A DNA stretch of 34,762 nt, taken from the NCBI GenBank assembly GCA_027024225.1, contig JALVSR010000080.1:1-34762 (forward strand), given 5' to 3'. Position numbers and translations under genes: made by a program. The DNA is from Hyphomicrobiales bacterium. GTDB taxonomy: Bacteria; Pseudomonadota; Alphaproteobacteria; Rhizobiales; Aestuariivirgaceae. Shown in pieces: positions 1 to 7,468 of this stretch (position 1 is its first letter; each line of letters opens with the position of its first letter). The notes under the pieces were generated by a model. That model did not search any database. It was not told where the DNA came from and saw only the letters and a program-made list of their open reading frames with translations.

Positions 1-90
1 CTCCGAACACGGCCATGCTTCAGTTCCATACAACGCCGCTCTTTGGAGACATGGTCTTATGATAACTTTCCTTGGACACCACTGGGCTTT

Positions 91-157
91 CGCCGGAATG
101 ACGAAGGGGCCGGAATGACGAAGGGGCCGGAATCACGAAAAGCGGGCCGGAATGACG
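91..157. repeat. Half REP element with 17-bp tandem array
   Basis: A REP right edge (cgccggaatgacg, 91-103) is followed by reiterations of its own tail: a 17-bp unit aatgacgaaggggccgg at 97-113 and 114-130, a 20-bp variant at 131-150 and a last aatgacg at 151-157. It lies just before the chosen msrQ start codon. The same edge sequence ends the REPINs near 2934 and 4296, so this is the same family with local tandem expansion. Confidence 0.75.
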
Positions 158-171
158 TGGAAAGAAAACGC

Positions 172-810
172 ATGCTTGGCGGAGCGAACAAGCGCATGAT
201 CAGGAATATCAACCAGCGCCTGCGGCGGCTGCCGAGCTGGCCCATCTACCTTGTCACGCTGGCGCTCATCGGCTGGCATTTTCACCTGGCGCTGTCCGGC
301 GCCTACCGGCCGGATCCGGTGCGCATGCTGGAGCTGGAATATGGCCTGCTTTCGCTGCAATTGCTCATCGCCACGCTGGCCATCACGCCGCTGAAGCGCT
401 TCGCGGGCCTGAACCTCGTGAAATTCCGCCGGGCGCTGGGGTTGTCGGCCTTTCTGTTCGCGCTGGCGCACCTGTTGGTGTGGGTGGCGCTGGACATGCA
501 GTTCCTGTTCGGCCAGATGCTCTCCGACATTCTCAAGCGGCCCTACATCACCTTCGGCATGGCGGCCTTCGTGCTGATGCTGCCGCTGGCCATCACCTCC
601 AATGACCGGCTGATTCGACGGCTGGGCGGGGTGCGCTGGCGACGGCTGCACCGGCTGGCCTATCCGCTGGCGCTGCTGGCGGGACTGCATTTCGTGTGGG
701 TGCGCAAGGGCGTGCAGGTGGAGCCGCTGGTCTATCTCGGCCTCATCGCGCTGCTGCTGGCGCTCAGGCTGCCGCTTTCGCGCTGGCGGATGGTGAAAAA
801 CGCCTCTTGA
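172..810 (+). CDS. msrQ: MsrQ, heme b membrane subunit of the MsrPQ methionine sulfoxide reductase
   Basis: An integral membrane protein of the ferric-reductase-like heme b family that passes electrons from the respiratory chain to periplasmic MsrP, which repairs oxidised methionine. The product is 212 residues, matching the usual MsrQ length (about 210). Several hydrophobic helices are visible, with histidines at helix ends (WHFHLAL, LAHLLVW, RLHRLAYPLALLAGLHFVW) as expected for heme ligands. The reading frame is open from 43, but the codons before 172 translate the REP array, and a purine-rich site (ggaaag) precedes the ATG at 172; the ATG at 196 is a possible alternative. MsrP would be expected upstream, outside the window. 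The next gene follows after 38 nt on the same strand, so the two may be co-transcribed. Confidence 0.85.
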   Translation: MLGGANKRMIRNINQRLRRLPSWPIYLVTLALIGWHFHLALSGAYRPDPVRMLELEYGLLSLQLLIATLAITPLKRFAGLNLVKFRRALGLSAFLFALAHLLVWVALDMQFLFGQMLSDILKRPYITFGMAAFVLMLPLAITSNDRLIRRLGGVRWRRLHRLAYPLALLAGLHFVWVRKGVQVEPLVYLGLIALLLALRLPLSRWRMVKNAS

Positions 811-848
811 GCATTGCCAAGGCCCGCACCGTGCGGGAAAAGGCTGTC

Positions 849-3170
849 ATGAACGGCATTTCCTCTCATAACCGCGGGCACAGCTCCGCGCTCGCCCGAC
901 CCGGCTTTCGTGCCCGTGCGGCGGCGGCGCTGGCTGATGCGCAATTGCAACAGGCGCTGGCGAACGTGCCGGTGGGCTTCGTGGCCAAGCGCAAGAAAGC
1001 GTTGGCACGGCTGCCGGAGTTTTCCGCGCTGGCGCGGCGCGCGGCGGCCATGCGGCGGGAATCGCTTGCGCGCATGGAGGCGCTGCTGACGCGCTTCGTC
1101 GAAAACGCGGAGGCCGCGGGCGCGAAGGTGCATCTGGCGCGTGACGCCGGACACGCGCGCGCCATCATCCGCGAGCTGTTGCGGGAACGCGGCGCGCGGC
1201 TGGTGGTGAAGGGCAAGTCCATGACGGCGGAAGAGATTGGCCTGAACGCCGCGCTGGAAGACGCCGGCATGGAGGTGGTGGAAACCGATCTTGGCGAATA
1301 CATCATCCAGCTACGCCGCGAGCCGCCCAGCCACATCGTCGCACCCGCCATCCATTTGCGCATCGATGACATCGCTGAAGACTTCCGCCGCGCGCACGAT
1401 GATTTGCCCGCACAGCGCCCGCTGCTGACGGCCGAAGCACTGGCGGCGGAGGCCCGCGCCATTCTGCGCCAGAAGTTCCTGAAAGCCGATGCCGGCATCA
1501 CCGGCGCCAACGCGCTGGTGGCCGAGGCCGGTGCGGCCATGCTGATTACCAACGAGGGCAATGGCGATTTGTGCGCCACCAACCCACACCTGCACATCGT
1601 GGTGGCGGGGGTGGAGAAGCTGGTGGAGCGCTTCGCGGATGCCTTCAACGTGATGCGGGTGCTGCCGCGTTCGGCGACGGGGCAGGACATCACCGTTTAC
1701 GCCACCTTCCACGGCGGCGCGCGGCGCTCGGACGAGGCCGACGGCCCGGCGGAGATGCACTTCGTGTTGCTGACGGATTCGCGGAAAGAACTGTTGCGCG
1801 GGCCGTTCGCGGAGATGCTCGCCTGCATCCGCTGCGGAGCGTGCCTGAACCACTGCCCCATCTATCAGCTCACGGGCGGGCACGCCTATGGCCGGGTCTA
1901 TTCAGGGCCGATGGGCATCGTGCTGGGGCGCGCCGTGTTCGGGCTGAAGGCGCCGCGCACGGGAGGTCCGGAAGGAGACGGCGGGCCGCTGCTGGCCGAT
2001 GGCGTGGAGCAGGCCTGCACCCTGTGCAACCGCTGCGCGGAAGTGTGTCCCGTGGGCATCGACCTGCCCCGGCTCATCCGCCGCTGGCGGCAGGAGGCGG
2101 TGGCGGCGGGGCTGAGTGGCGCGGGTGAGCGCTGGGCGCAGTGGCTGCATGCGCGTGTTTCGGCGCGGCCGAGGCTGTATCGGAAAATGGCGGCGCTGGG
2201 GGCGCGGGTGCTACGCATCCTGCGGCGGCACCCGGCGCTGGCGCAACGGACGCCGGCGCTGGCGGCGTGGATGACCGGGCGGTCCCTGCCGGAGGTGGCG
2301 GGCACGACGTTTCTCGAAAACCACGCCGGGACGCGGCTGGAGCCGGTGGAAGGCGCGGCGGGCTGTAAGCTGCCAGCACAGGAACAGGCGAAAGTCGAAG
2401 CCGATGAGGGCGACTCCCCCGCCCTGCCCGCGCGGGCGCGCGTGGAGGGCGCGGCGGCGGTGGAGCAGTTCGTCCGTTTCTCGGAGGAGGCGGGCGCGCC
2501 GGTGCACCGGGTGGACGGCATGGAGGCGGCGCTGAAAGTGGTGCGCGAGGTAACGGCGGCGCATGGCCTGCCCCCCGTCCTGTTCGCCGCGCCGGGGCTG
2601 GCCTTGCCGGAGGACATGGAGGACTTGAACCTCGCGCCCGACTTCGCACCCGATGTGCCAGCCGCGCTGGTGCCGGCGCAAGCGGGCGTGGCGGAAACGG
2701 GCACGCTGCTGTTCACCTCTTCGCCGGAGTTGCCGGTGCGGGCCTTGCTGTTGCCGGAGGTGCTGTTTGCCCTCCTGCCCCAAACGGCGGTGGTGGGCGG
2801 CTACGAACAGGCATTGAATATCGTCATTTCACGTCATCCTGTCGCACTTTCACGTCATTCCGGCGAAAGCCGGAATCTCTTGCAGCACACTCAGGAGCAG
2901 GCGGCCCGAGACCCCGGCTTTCGCCGGGGTGACGAAGAAGGTGGCAGGGCTGACGAAGAAGGTGGCCGGGCTGACGAAGAAGGTGGCAGGGGTGACGAAG
3001 AAGGTGGCCGGGGTGACGGGGATTGTGGCCGGAGTAATGGAGAAAATGCCGGATTGCCGCGCAGCCTCATGTTCATCACCGGGCCATCGCGCACGGCGGA
3101 CGTGGAGCAGACGCTGGTCATCGGCGCACACGGGCCGCGCGCGGTGCACGTGTTGCTCCTTCGCGAGTGA
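849..3170 (+). CDS. LutB-LutC fusion: LUD-domain iron-sulfur protein of L-lactate oxidation, interrupted by a repeat
   Basis: A 773-residue protein that joins two subunits of the LutABC L-lactate dehydrogenase complex. Residues about 1-490 are LutB-like: a LUD domain (KGKSMTAEEIGLN, ADAGITGANALVAEAG, ITNEGNGDL) followed by two 4Fe-4S motifs, CIRCGACLNHCPIY near 325 and CTLCNRCAEVCPVGID near 390. Residues about 530-773 are LutC-like (second LUD domain), with PAQAGVAETGTLLF and the C-terminal ITGPSRTADVEQTLVIG. Between ALNIV and this last motif lie about 78 low-complexity residues (about 659-738) encoded by a REPIN and a 21-bp array, absent from LutC as I know it. The frame stays open through it, so the protein may be functional with a loop, or damaged. 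Start 849 is preceded by gggaaaagg; the frame is open from 696 inside msrQ. LutA is not in the window. Confidence 0.82.
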   Translation: MNGISSHNRGHSSALARPGFRARAAAALADAQLQQALANVPVGFVAKRKKALARLPEFSALARRAAAMRRESLARMEALLTRFVENAEAAGAKVHLARDAGHARAIIRELLRERGARLVVKGKSMTAEEIGLNAALEDAGMEVVETDLGEYIIQLRREPPSHIVAPAIHLRIDDIAEDFRRAHDDLPAQRPLLTAEALAAEARAILRQKFLKADAGITGANALVAEAGAAMLITNEGNGDLCATNPHLHIVVAGVEKLVERFADAFNVMRVLPRSATGQDITVYATFHGGARRSDEADGPAEMHFVLLTDSRKELLRGPFAEMLACIRCGACLNHCPIYQLTGGHAYGRVYSGPMGIVLGRAVFGLKAPRTGGPEGDGGPLLADGVEQACTLCNRCAEVCPVGIDLPRLIRRWRQEAVAAGLSGAGERWAQWLHARVSARPRLYRKMAALGARVLRILRRHPALAQRTPALAAWMTGRSLPEVAGTTFLENHAGTRLEPVEGAAGCKLPAQEQAKVEADEGDSPALPARARVEGAAAVEQFVRFSEEAGAPVHRVDGMEAALKVVREVTAAHGLPPVLFAAPGLALPEDMEDLNLAPDFAPDVPAALVPAQAGVAETGTLLFTSSPELPVRALLLPEVLFALLPQTAVVGGYEQALNIVISRHPVALSRHSGESRNLLQHTQEQAARDPGFRRGDEEGGRADEEGGRADEEGGRGDEEGGRGDGDCGRSNGENAGLPRSLMFITGPSRTADVEQTLVIGAHGPRAVHVLLLRE
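2853..2934. repeat. REPIN (two inverted REP palindromes) inside the LutC coding region
   Basis: Two palindromes in inverted orientation: ATTCCGGC-gaaa-GCCGGAAT (2857-2876) and ACCCCGGC-tttc-GCCGGGGT (2911-2930), bounded by cgtca at the left and tgacg at the right. The two arms are also complementary to each other over about 25 bp. The total is 82 bp, almost the length of the copy at 4214-4296. It lies in frame within the lutBC gene. Confidence 0.85.
2931..3056. repeat. 21-bp tandem array (six units) coding for heptapeptides
   Basis: Units begin at 2931, 2952, 2973, 2994, 3015 and 3036. The first four are gacgaagaaggtgg plus (c/a)(c/g)ggg(c/g)t variants and differ at one or two positions; units five and six are degenerate. 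In the lutBC frame they read DEEGGRA, DEEGGRA, DEEGGRG, DEEGGRG, DGDCGRS, NGENAGL. Since 21 is divisible by three, copy-number changes keep the frame. Each unit restates the edge of the adjoining REPIN (ccggggtgacgaag), so the array probably grew from it. Confidence 0.9.
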
Positions 3171-3203
3171 ACCGCCTCATGCCGGAATACATGATTGACC
3201 ACC

Positions 3204-3266
3204 CACCGCCCCGCGCCCCCACTTGGGCCCCCAATTTTGCACATGGGCGAGGGCGCGGGGGCGGTG
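3204..3266. terminator. Long GC-rich inverted repeat between convergent genes
   Basis: Left arm caccgccccgcgccc (3204-3218) pairs with gggcgcgggggcggtg (3251-3266) with one bulged base, around a loop of about 32 nt. It sits between the convergent lutBC and symporter genes, where a bidirectional terminator is expected. There is no clear T tract, so the role is inferred from position. Confidence 0.5.
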
Positions 3267-3297
3267 TTGCACCGGTCGCATATCTCGCGAACTGGCA

Positions 3298-4158
3298 TTA
3301 TCCCGCCACGCGCGCCTGCCGCCGGGCCAGAAGCCAGGCGATGAAGGCGGCGGCGGTGACGTTCATCACCAGCGCGTAGGTGATCGAGGGCGTCATCATG
3401 GCCGGGTTGGACAGCAGGGTCATGGCGACGAAGATGCCCAGCGCGCCGTTCTGAAGCCCGCCCTCGATGGCGATGGCCACCCGCTGCGGATGCGGCAGGC
3501 CGACCTTCGCCGCCAACGCGAAGCCCAGCGCCATGATGAGCACGTTCAGCGCGATGACCACCGGGCCGATCTCGCCGATGTTCTGCATCATGGGCCGCCA
3601 CTGGCTGGCGAAGGCGGCAATGACGATGAGCGCGAAGATGACGAGCGAGACGGGCCGGGCCACGCGCTCGATGGCGGCGGCGGCCTTCGGTGCCAGATGG
3701 TGAATGGTCATGCCGACGATCACCGGCAGGGTGGACACCGTGAATACGCCAAGCGCCATCTTCGGCGCGGGCACCGCCGTGTGCTGGCCGGTGAACCAGA
3801 AAAGCGCGAACCCGACGATGAGCGGAATGCTCACCATGCCGGCCAGCGAGGTGATGGCGGTGAGCGTGATGGACAGCGCCGTATCACCGCGCGCGATGTG
3901 GGTGATCATGTTCGAGGTGATGCCACCGGGGCAGGCGGCGAGGATCATCACGCCCACGGCGTATTCCGGCCGCATGGGATAGGCGAGCAGCAGGACGAAG
4001 GCCAGCGCGGGCAGCAACAGCATCTGCACGAACAGGCCCAGCACCACCGGCAGCGGCTGACGGAACAGCTTGGTGAAGTCCCCCACCTTCAGCGTCAGGC
4101 CCATGGCGAACATGATGAAGGCCAGGCCCAGCGGCAGCAGCACCTTGGTGACGATCAT
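3298..4158 (-). CDS. Bile acid:sodium symporter (BASS) family transporter
   Basis: A 286-residue inner-membrane protein with about nine to ten hydrophobic helices. Recognisable BASS features are the N-terminal FIMFAMGLTLKVGDF, the glycine-rich LAACPGGITSNMITHIARGD and later NGALGIFVAMTLL, which in this family form the sodium- and substrate-binding crossover. Proteins of this family import organic anions with sodium; the substrate here cannot be told. The start at 4158 is set by a strong ribosome site (aaggagggg) about 10 nt upstream, although the frame extends to 4188. It is separated from the nos-men operon by a REPIN and is probably its own unit. Confidence 0.85.
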   Translation of the reverse strand: MIVTKVLLPLGLAFIMFAMGLTLKVGDFTKLFRQPLPVVLGLFVQMLLLPALAFVLLLAYPMRPEYAVGVMILAACPGGITSNMITHIARGDTALSITLTAITSLAGMVSIPLIVGFALFWFTGQHTAVPAPKMALGVFTVSTLPVIVGMTIHHLAPKAAAAIERVARPVSLVIFALIVIAAFASQWRPMMQNIGEIGPVVIALNVLIMALGFALAAKVGLPHPQRVAIAIEGGLQNGALGIFVAMTLLSNPAMMTPSITYALVMNVTAAAFIAWLLARRQARVAG

Positions 4159-4213
4159 CTCTGTTTCCCCTCCTTTTCTGTCCCCCACATCACACGGTTC
4201 CTTGCGCCCTTCC

Positions 4214-4296
4214 CGTCACCCCGGCGGAAGCCTTCGGTCTCGTGCCGCAAGCGCATGAGCCGGATGCACGAGATTCCGGCTTGCGCCGGAATGACG
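4214..4296. repeat. REPIN between menA and the symporter gene
   Basis: Left arm starts cgtcaccccggcggaagcc (4214) and the right arm ends with ATTCCGGC-ttgc-GCCGGAAT-gacg (4273-4296). The inner ends ctcgtgc and gcacgag are exactly complementary. It is 83 bp long, the same layout as the copy inside lutBC. A partial echo of the right edge (ggcatgacg) follows near 4311. This is the only notable content of the 4159-4333 gap. Confidence 0.8.
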
Positions 4297-4333
4297 ACCT
4301 TTCCCGCATCGGCATGACGAGTGAAAATCTCCC

Positions 4334-5245
4334 TCATTGCACCAGCGCCAGGCAAGTGAGCGCGCTTATGGCGAACTGCAATTTCGCCGTGTTGACCAGC
4401 AAGAGGTTGAACTGCGCCAGTGGCATGCGCCTGAAGCCGAAGACCAGCCAGGCGGCATAGGGCGCGGTGAGAAACGGCAGCCACGGAAAGCGCCCGTGGC
4501 TGGTGATGAACCCCGGTTCGGGAAGCGCCAGCAGCACGTAGGGCAGCAGCACCAGCGCGGCGTAAACGTATGCCGCGCGTTGCCGCCCCAGCCACATGGC
4601 CAGCGTGAAGCGCCCGGCGGCGGCGTCCTGCAGCACGTCGCGGGTGTTGTTCACCAGCAACACGGCGGCCGCCGGCAGGCCGACGACAAATCCGCCCAGC
4701 AAGGCCTGCGCGTTGATCGTATGCGTTTGCAGCCAGTAGGTGCCCGCCACCCCGGCCAGTCCGAAAAAGACGATGACGAACAGCTCGCCCAGGCGGGTAT
4801 GCGAAATGGGCTTCGGTCCGCCGGAATAGGCGATGCCGGCGGCGATGGAAGCCAGGCCGATGAGCAGGATGGGCCAGCCGCCGCGCCAGACGAGGTAGAT
4901 GCCGATGACAAAGGCGGCGGCGAAACAGGCCCAGGCGGCGCGGCGCACCTGTTCCGGCGGCAGCAACCCTTGCGCGCTCACACGCGGGGGGCCGAGACGG
5001 TCGGCGCAGTCGGACTTTTCATCAGCCGCGTCGTTGTGCAGGTTGGTGCCGGCCTGGATGAGCACGGCGGCAATGAGCGTGAGGGCGAACAGCCAGACGT
5101 CCACGCGCCCGGCGTTGAGCCAGGCCAGCGTGGTGCCAAGAATGACCGGCGAGATGGCGATGGTGAGCGTCTTCGGCCGCGCCGCCAGCCACCACAGCCG
5201 CAGGGAGTTGTGAACGTGCGCCAGTGTCTGCGCCGGGCCGTTCAT
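4334..5245 (-). CDS. menA: 1,4-dihydroxy-2-naphthoate polyprenyltransferase MenA
   Basis: A 303-residue UbiA-superfamily membrane enzyme that attaches the polyprenyl tail to 1,4-dihydroxy-2-naphthoate, giving demethylmenaquinone. MenA-specific signs are the first Asp-rich motif NLHNDAADEKSD (68-79) followed by DRLGPPRVSAQGLL, and the second motif VNNTRDVLQDAAAGRFTLA, typical of MenA rather than UbiA. About eight or nine hydrophobic helices are present. Its ATG overlaps the TGA of the upstream methyltransferase (ATGA at 5242-5245), so the two are translationally coupled and are the last genes of the nos operon. The rest of the menaquinone route (men or futalosine genes) is not in the window. 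Another aromatic prenyl acceptor is possible but less likely given these motifs. Confidence 0.85.
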   Translation of the reverse strand: MNGPAQTLAHVHNSLRLWWLAARPKTLTIAISPVILGTTLAWLNAGRVDVWLFALTLIAAVLIQAGTNLHNDAADEKSDCADRLGPPRVSAQGLLPPEQVRRAAWACFAAAFVIGIYLVWRGGWPILLIGLASIAAGIAYSGGPKPISHTRLGELFVIVFFGLAGVAGTYWLQTHTINAQALLGGFVVGLPAAAVLLVNNTRDVLQDAAAGRFTLAMWLGRQRAAYVYAALVLLPYVLLALPEPGFITSHGRFPWLPFLTAPYAAWLVFGFRRMPLAQFNLLLVNTAKLQFAISALTCLALVQ

Positions 5246-6033
5246 GCCGCCCTCCCCTTTACGGCGTGGTGGATGGCGGCGATGCCGAAGGAGAGGTTGC
5301 GCCAGCGCACGTCGTCAAAACCGGCGGCGCGTATCTTTTCGGTGAGCGCCTTCTGCCCCGGAAAACGGCGGATGCTTTCCACCAGATACCGGTAGGCCTG
5401 CGGGTGGCCGGCCACCATGGCGCCAAGGCGCGGAATGACGAAGAAGGAATAAAGATCGTAGAAGGGCTTGAGCCACCAGTGGGGTTGGGAGAACTCCAGG
5501 CAAAACAGGTGGCCGCCGGGCATGAGCACGCGGTGGATCTCCCGCAGTGCGGCGTCCGGGTCGGACATGTTGCGCAGGCCAAAGGAGATGGTTACCGCGC
5601 GCACGGAATTGTCCGCCAATGGCAGGCTTTCGCCCTCCGCCGCCACCCAGCGCAGGCCCCGCGAGCCGGGCAGCTTCATCCCCTCGCGCATCATGGCCGG
5701 AGACGCGTCCATGACCACCACGTTGCGCGCGCCGCCCTTTAACAGCAGCCGGGCGATGTCGCCGGTGCCGCCGGCGAGGTCGATGACCGGCTCGTCCAGT
5801 GCCCCGGTGATTCCGGCGGTGGCTTCAGTTACGGCCCTCGCATCCCCGTGCAGCGCGGCCAGCACGCGGCGCACGAAGCGGCGCTTCCAGATGCGGTGGA
5901 TGCCGAAGCTCATGAGGTCGTTCATGAGGTCGTAGCGCGGGGCGATGGCATCGAACAGGTTGCGGATGCGGCGGCGGCGTTCCGCCGTGTCCACCTGCTC
6001 GAAGCCGAACGTGGTTTTCAGGTCCGCGCTCAT
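5242..6033 (-). CDS. ubiE: UbiE/MenG quinone C-methyltransferase
   Basis: A 263-residue class I SAM-dependent methyltransferase of the UbiE/COQ5 family, which methylates demethylmenaquinone and/or the ubiquinone precursor at the inner face of the membrane. Visible are the N-terminal signature VRNLFDAIAPRYDLMNDLMSFG-type stretch (about 24-44), the SAM-binding VIDLAGGTGDIA (83-94), ISFGLRNMSD and REIHRVLMPGG. About 15 extra residues (62-80) precede the SAM motif compared with the usual UbiE. It starts 17 nt after nosY and overlaps menA by four bases, so it appears to belong to the nos transcript. Alphaproteobacterial ubiE is usually near ubiB; whether this is the only copy or a nos-linked paralogue acting as MenG cannot be seen here. 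Confidence 0.88.
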   Translation of the reverse strand: MSADLKTTFGFEQVDTAERRRRIRNLFDAIAPRYDLMNDLMSFGIHRIWKRRFVRRVLAALHGDARAVTEATAGITGALDEPVIDLAGGTGDIARLLLKGGARNVVVMDASPAMMREGMKLPGSRGLRWVAAEGESLPLADNSVRAVTISFGLRNMSDPDAALREIHRVLMPGGHLFCLEFSQPHWWLKPFYDLYSFFVIPRLGAMVAGHPQAYRYLVESIRRFPGQKALTEKIRAAGFDDVRWRNLSFGIAAIHHAVKGRAA

Positions 6034-6050
6034 GGGGCGTCATATCTCCG

Positions 6051-6881
6051 TCAGGGCAAGTCCGTGCGCTTGAACACCCAGTATCCGATACCGGCCAGCG
6101 CCAGCCCCAAGGTGAGGGGGTAGAGGATGGCATAGGCCATGAAGCCGGCGTTGCCGAACAGGTCGAGGATGATGTAGGCCGCGGTGCCCAGCAGGATGAG
6201 CTGGGGGTCGAACAGCATCATGGCGCCAATGCGGAAGACCTCCAGCGGATTGGCCAGCGCCAGGCCGACGACGATCTCCGGCGGCGTCTGGAACTGAATG
6301 AGCAGGCCGATGAGGATGAGGTCGAGGAACATCAGGAGCGCCAGCCAGGTGACGAAGGCCAGCGACTGGGCGATGTCGGAGGTGCGGGCAAGCGCGGAGA
6401 TGAAGAAGCTGATGCCGAGGAAGCACAGCGAGAGCGAGAACAGCAGCGCCGAATACCAGAGGAAATCGCGCCAGGGGATTTCCTCCGCGCCCATGAACAG
6501 CCCCGCCAGGAGCGAGATGAGCATGGCCGCGAACACCGGCAGGAACACCACCAGGAAGCGGCCCGCGAAACGCCCCCAGAACCAGCCAGAGAGCGAGATG
6601 GGGAAGGAGAGCATGTATTCATAAACTCCTGCCTCGCGGTCGCCCACCAGCGAGCGCACGGTGGAGAGCAGCACGAAGATGGGCAGGATGGCCATGGTGA
6701 GCTGGATGAAGGTCATGAGCATGCGTGAAAGGCCGGTGAAGCCCATGACCCGGGATTCCGTCAGCCCGAAAATGAACAGCACGGCAATGAGCCCGCCGAA
6801 GACCAGCGCATAGAGCGTGAACCAGCGGGCGCGGACGGATTCGGAAATGTCCAGCCGGGCGGCTTGCAGCAAGGCTTTCAT
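6051..6881 (-). CDS. nosY: NosY, permease of the Nos copper-sulfur cluster assembly ABC transporter
   Basis: A 276-residue inner-membrane ABC-2 type permease with about six helices. With NosF and NosD it forms the NosDFY complex, which supplies a sulfur species for the CuZ site of nitrous oxide reductase. Typical features are the amphipathic start MKALLQAARLDISESVRARWF, the segment LVGDREAGVYEYMLSFPIS between helices 2 and 3, and the LANPLEVFRIGAMMLFDP stretch near 210-230. Its ATG overlaps the nosL stop (ATGA, 6878-6881). Gene order here is nosF-nosL-nosY rather than the more usual nosF-nosY-nosL. Confidence 0.92.
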   Translation of the reverse strand: MKALLQAARLDISESVRARWFTLYALVFGGLIAVLFIFGLTESRVMGFTGLSRMLMTFIQLTMAILPIFVLLSTVRSLVGDREAGVYEYMLSFPISLSGWFWGRFAGRFLVVFLPVFAAMLISLLAGLFMGAEEIPWRDFLWYSALLFSLSLCFLGISFFISALARTSDIAQSLAFVTWLALLMFLDLILIGLLIQFQTPPEIVVGLALANPLEVFRIGAMMLFDPQLILLGTAAYIILDLFGNAGFMAYAILYPLTLGLALAGIGYWVFKRTDLP

Positions 6882-7468
6882 GGCTTCTGTCCTCCCTGCC
6901 CCGCATGATCGTGGTCATGTCGTGGTTGCGGCCTGGCGTCCGAATGCTGCTGGCCGGGCAGCACGCAGCGTGAAGAGAGGCCCTTTTCCAGCACGCGGCG
7001 CTCCATTTCCTCGTAGCTGATGGCGCCGGGCTCCTTTTCCGGCACCGCGCCGAAGCCATAGTCCATGGGCGAGACGACGCCGGTGATGTAGAAGGCCTTG
7101 CGGGCGTCCAGCCATGTCTTGCCGTCGCGGTAGTTCATTACCCAGAACTCCTTCGGCTGCTGGCCGGCCTTGAACCAGTCCTGCATGCGCATCCAGTGAA
7201 TGGCGTCGCCGATGTCGTCGAACTTGTAGAGCTTGCCATCCGGCGCGCGAATTTCGGCGGCGAAGCGCGGGTCGGAGATGATCATGTTGCAGATGACGCA
7301 GACATCGCGGTCGTAGCGGATGGGCTCGGGCCCCTTGTCCTCCTTGCAACCGGTGAGCACGGCAGGCAGCGCCGCCAGCCCGGCCAGCGCCAGCAGGCGG
7401 GAAAGGGCGGTGCGCCGAGTGATGGCCCCGTGCGCGCAAAGTCCGCCGTGTACCCTGCGCTCAGGCAT
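6878..7468 (-). CDS. nosL: NosL, copper-binding lipoprotein for NosZ maturation
   Basis: A 196-residue exported lipoprotein that delivers Cu(I) to nitrous oxide reductase. An N-terminal hydrophobic segment ends in a lipobox LTGC (Cys41), so the mature protein is anchored from that cysteine; RR at 18-19 precedes the hydrophobic core. The NosL copper motif CVICNMIISD is at 57-66, followed by FDDIGDAIHWM and WVMNYRDGKTWLDARKAFY. The C-terminal tail is His/Asp rich (PRHDHDHAG), possibly an extra metal site. The start at 7468 overlaps the end of nosF by 8 nt; the frame is open to 7504. It overlaps nosY by 4 nt. Confidence 0.92.
   Translation of the reverse strand: MPERRVHGGLCAHGAITRRTALSRLLALAGLAALPAVLTGCKEDKGPEPIRYDRDVCVICNMIISDPRFAAEIRAPDGKLYKFDDIGDAIHWMRMQDWFKAGQQPKEFWVMNYRDGKTWLDARKAFYITGVVSPMDYGFGAVPEKEPGAISYEEMERRVLEKGLSSRCVLPGQQHSDARPQPRHDHDHAGQGGQKP

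Noticed and set aside
2931-3056. CRISPR-like array
   Set aside because: Units are directly adjacent without spacers and too short; it is a minisatellite next to a REPIN.
2850-3198. Alternative frames across the 21-bp array (TKKVAGL repeats on +, PATFFV repeats on -)
   Set aside because: Any frame through a 21-bp array gives heptapeptide repeats. Only the lutBC frame is continuous with conserved domains on both sides.
5790-5850. REP remnant as the source of the extra residues in UbiE
   Set aside because: A short gattccggcgg match is present, but no palindrome or edge motif, so chance similarity is as likely.
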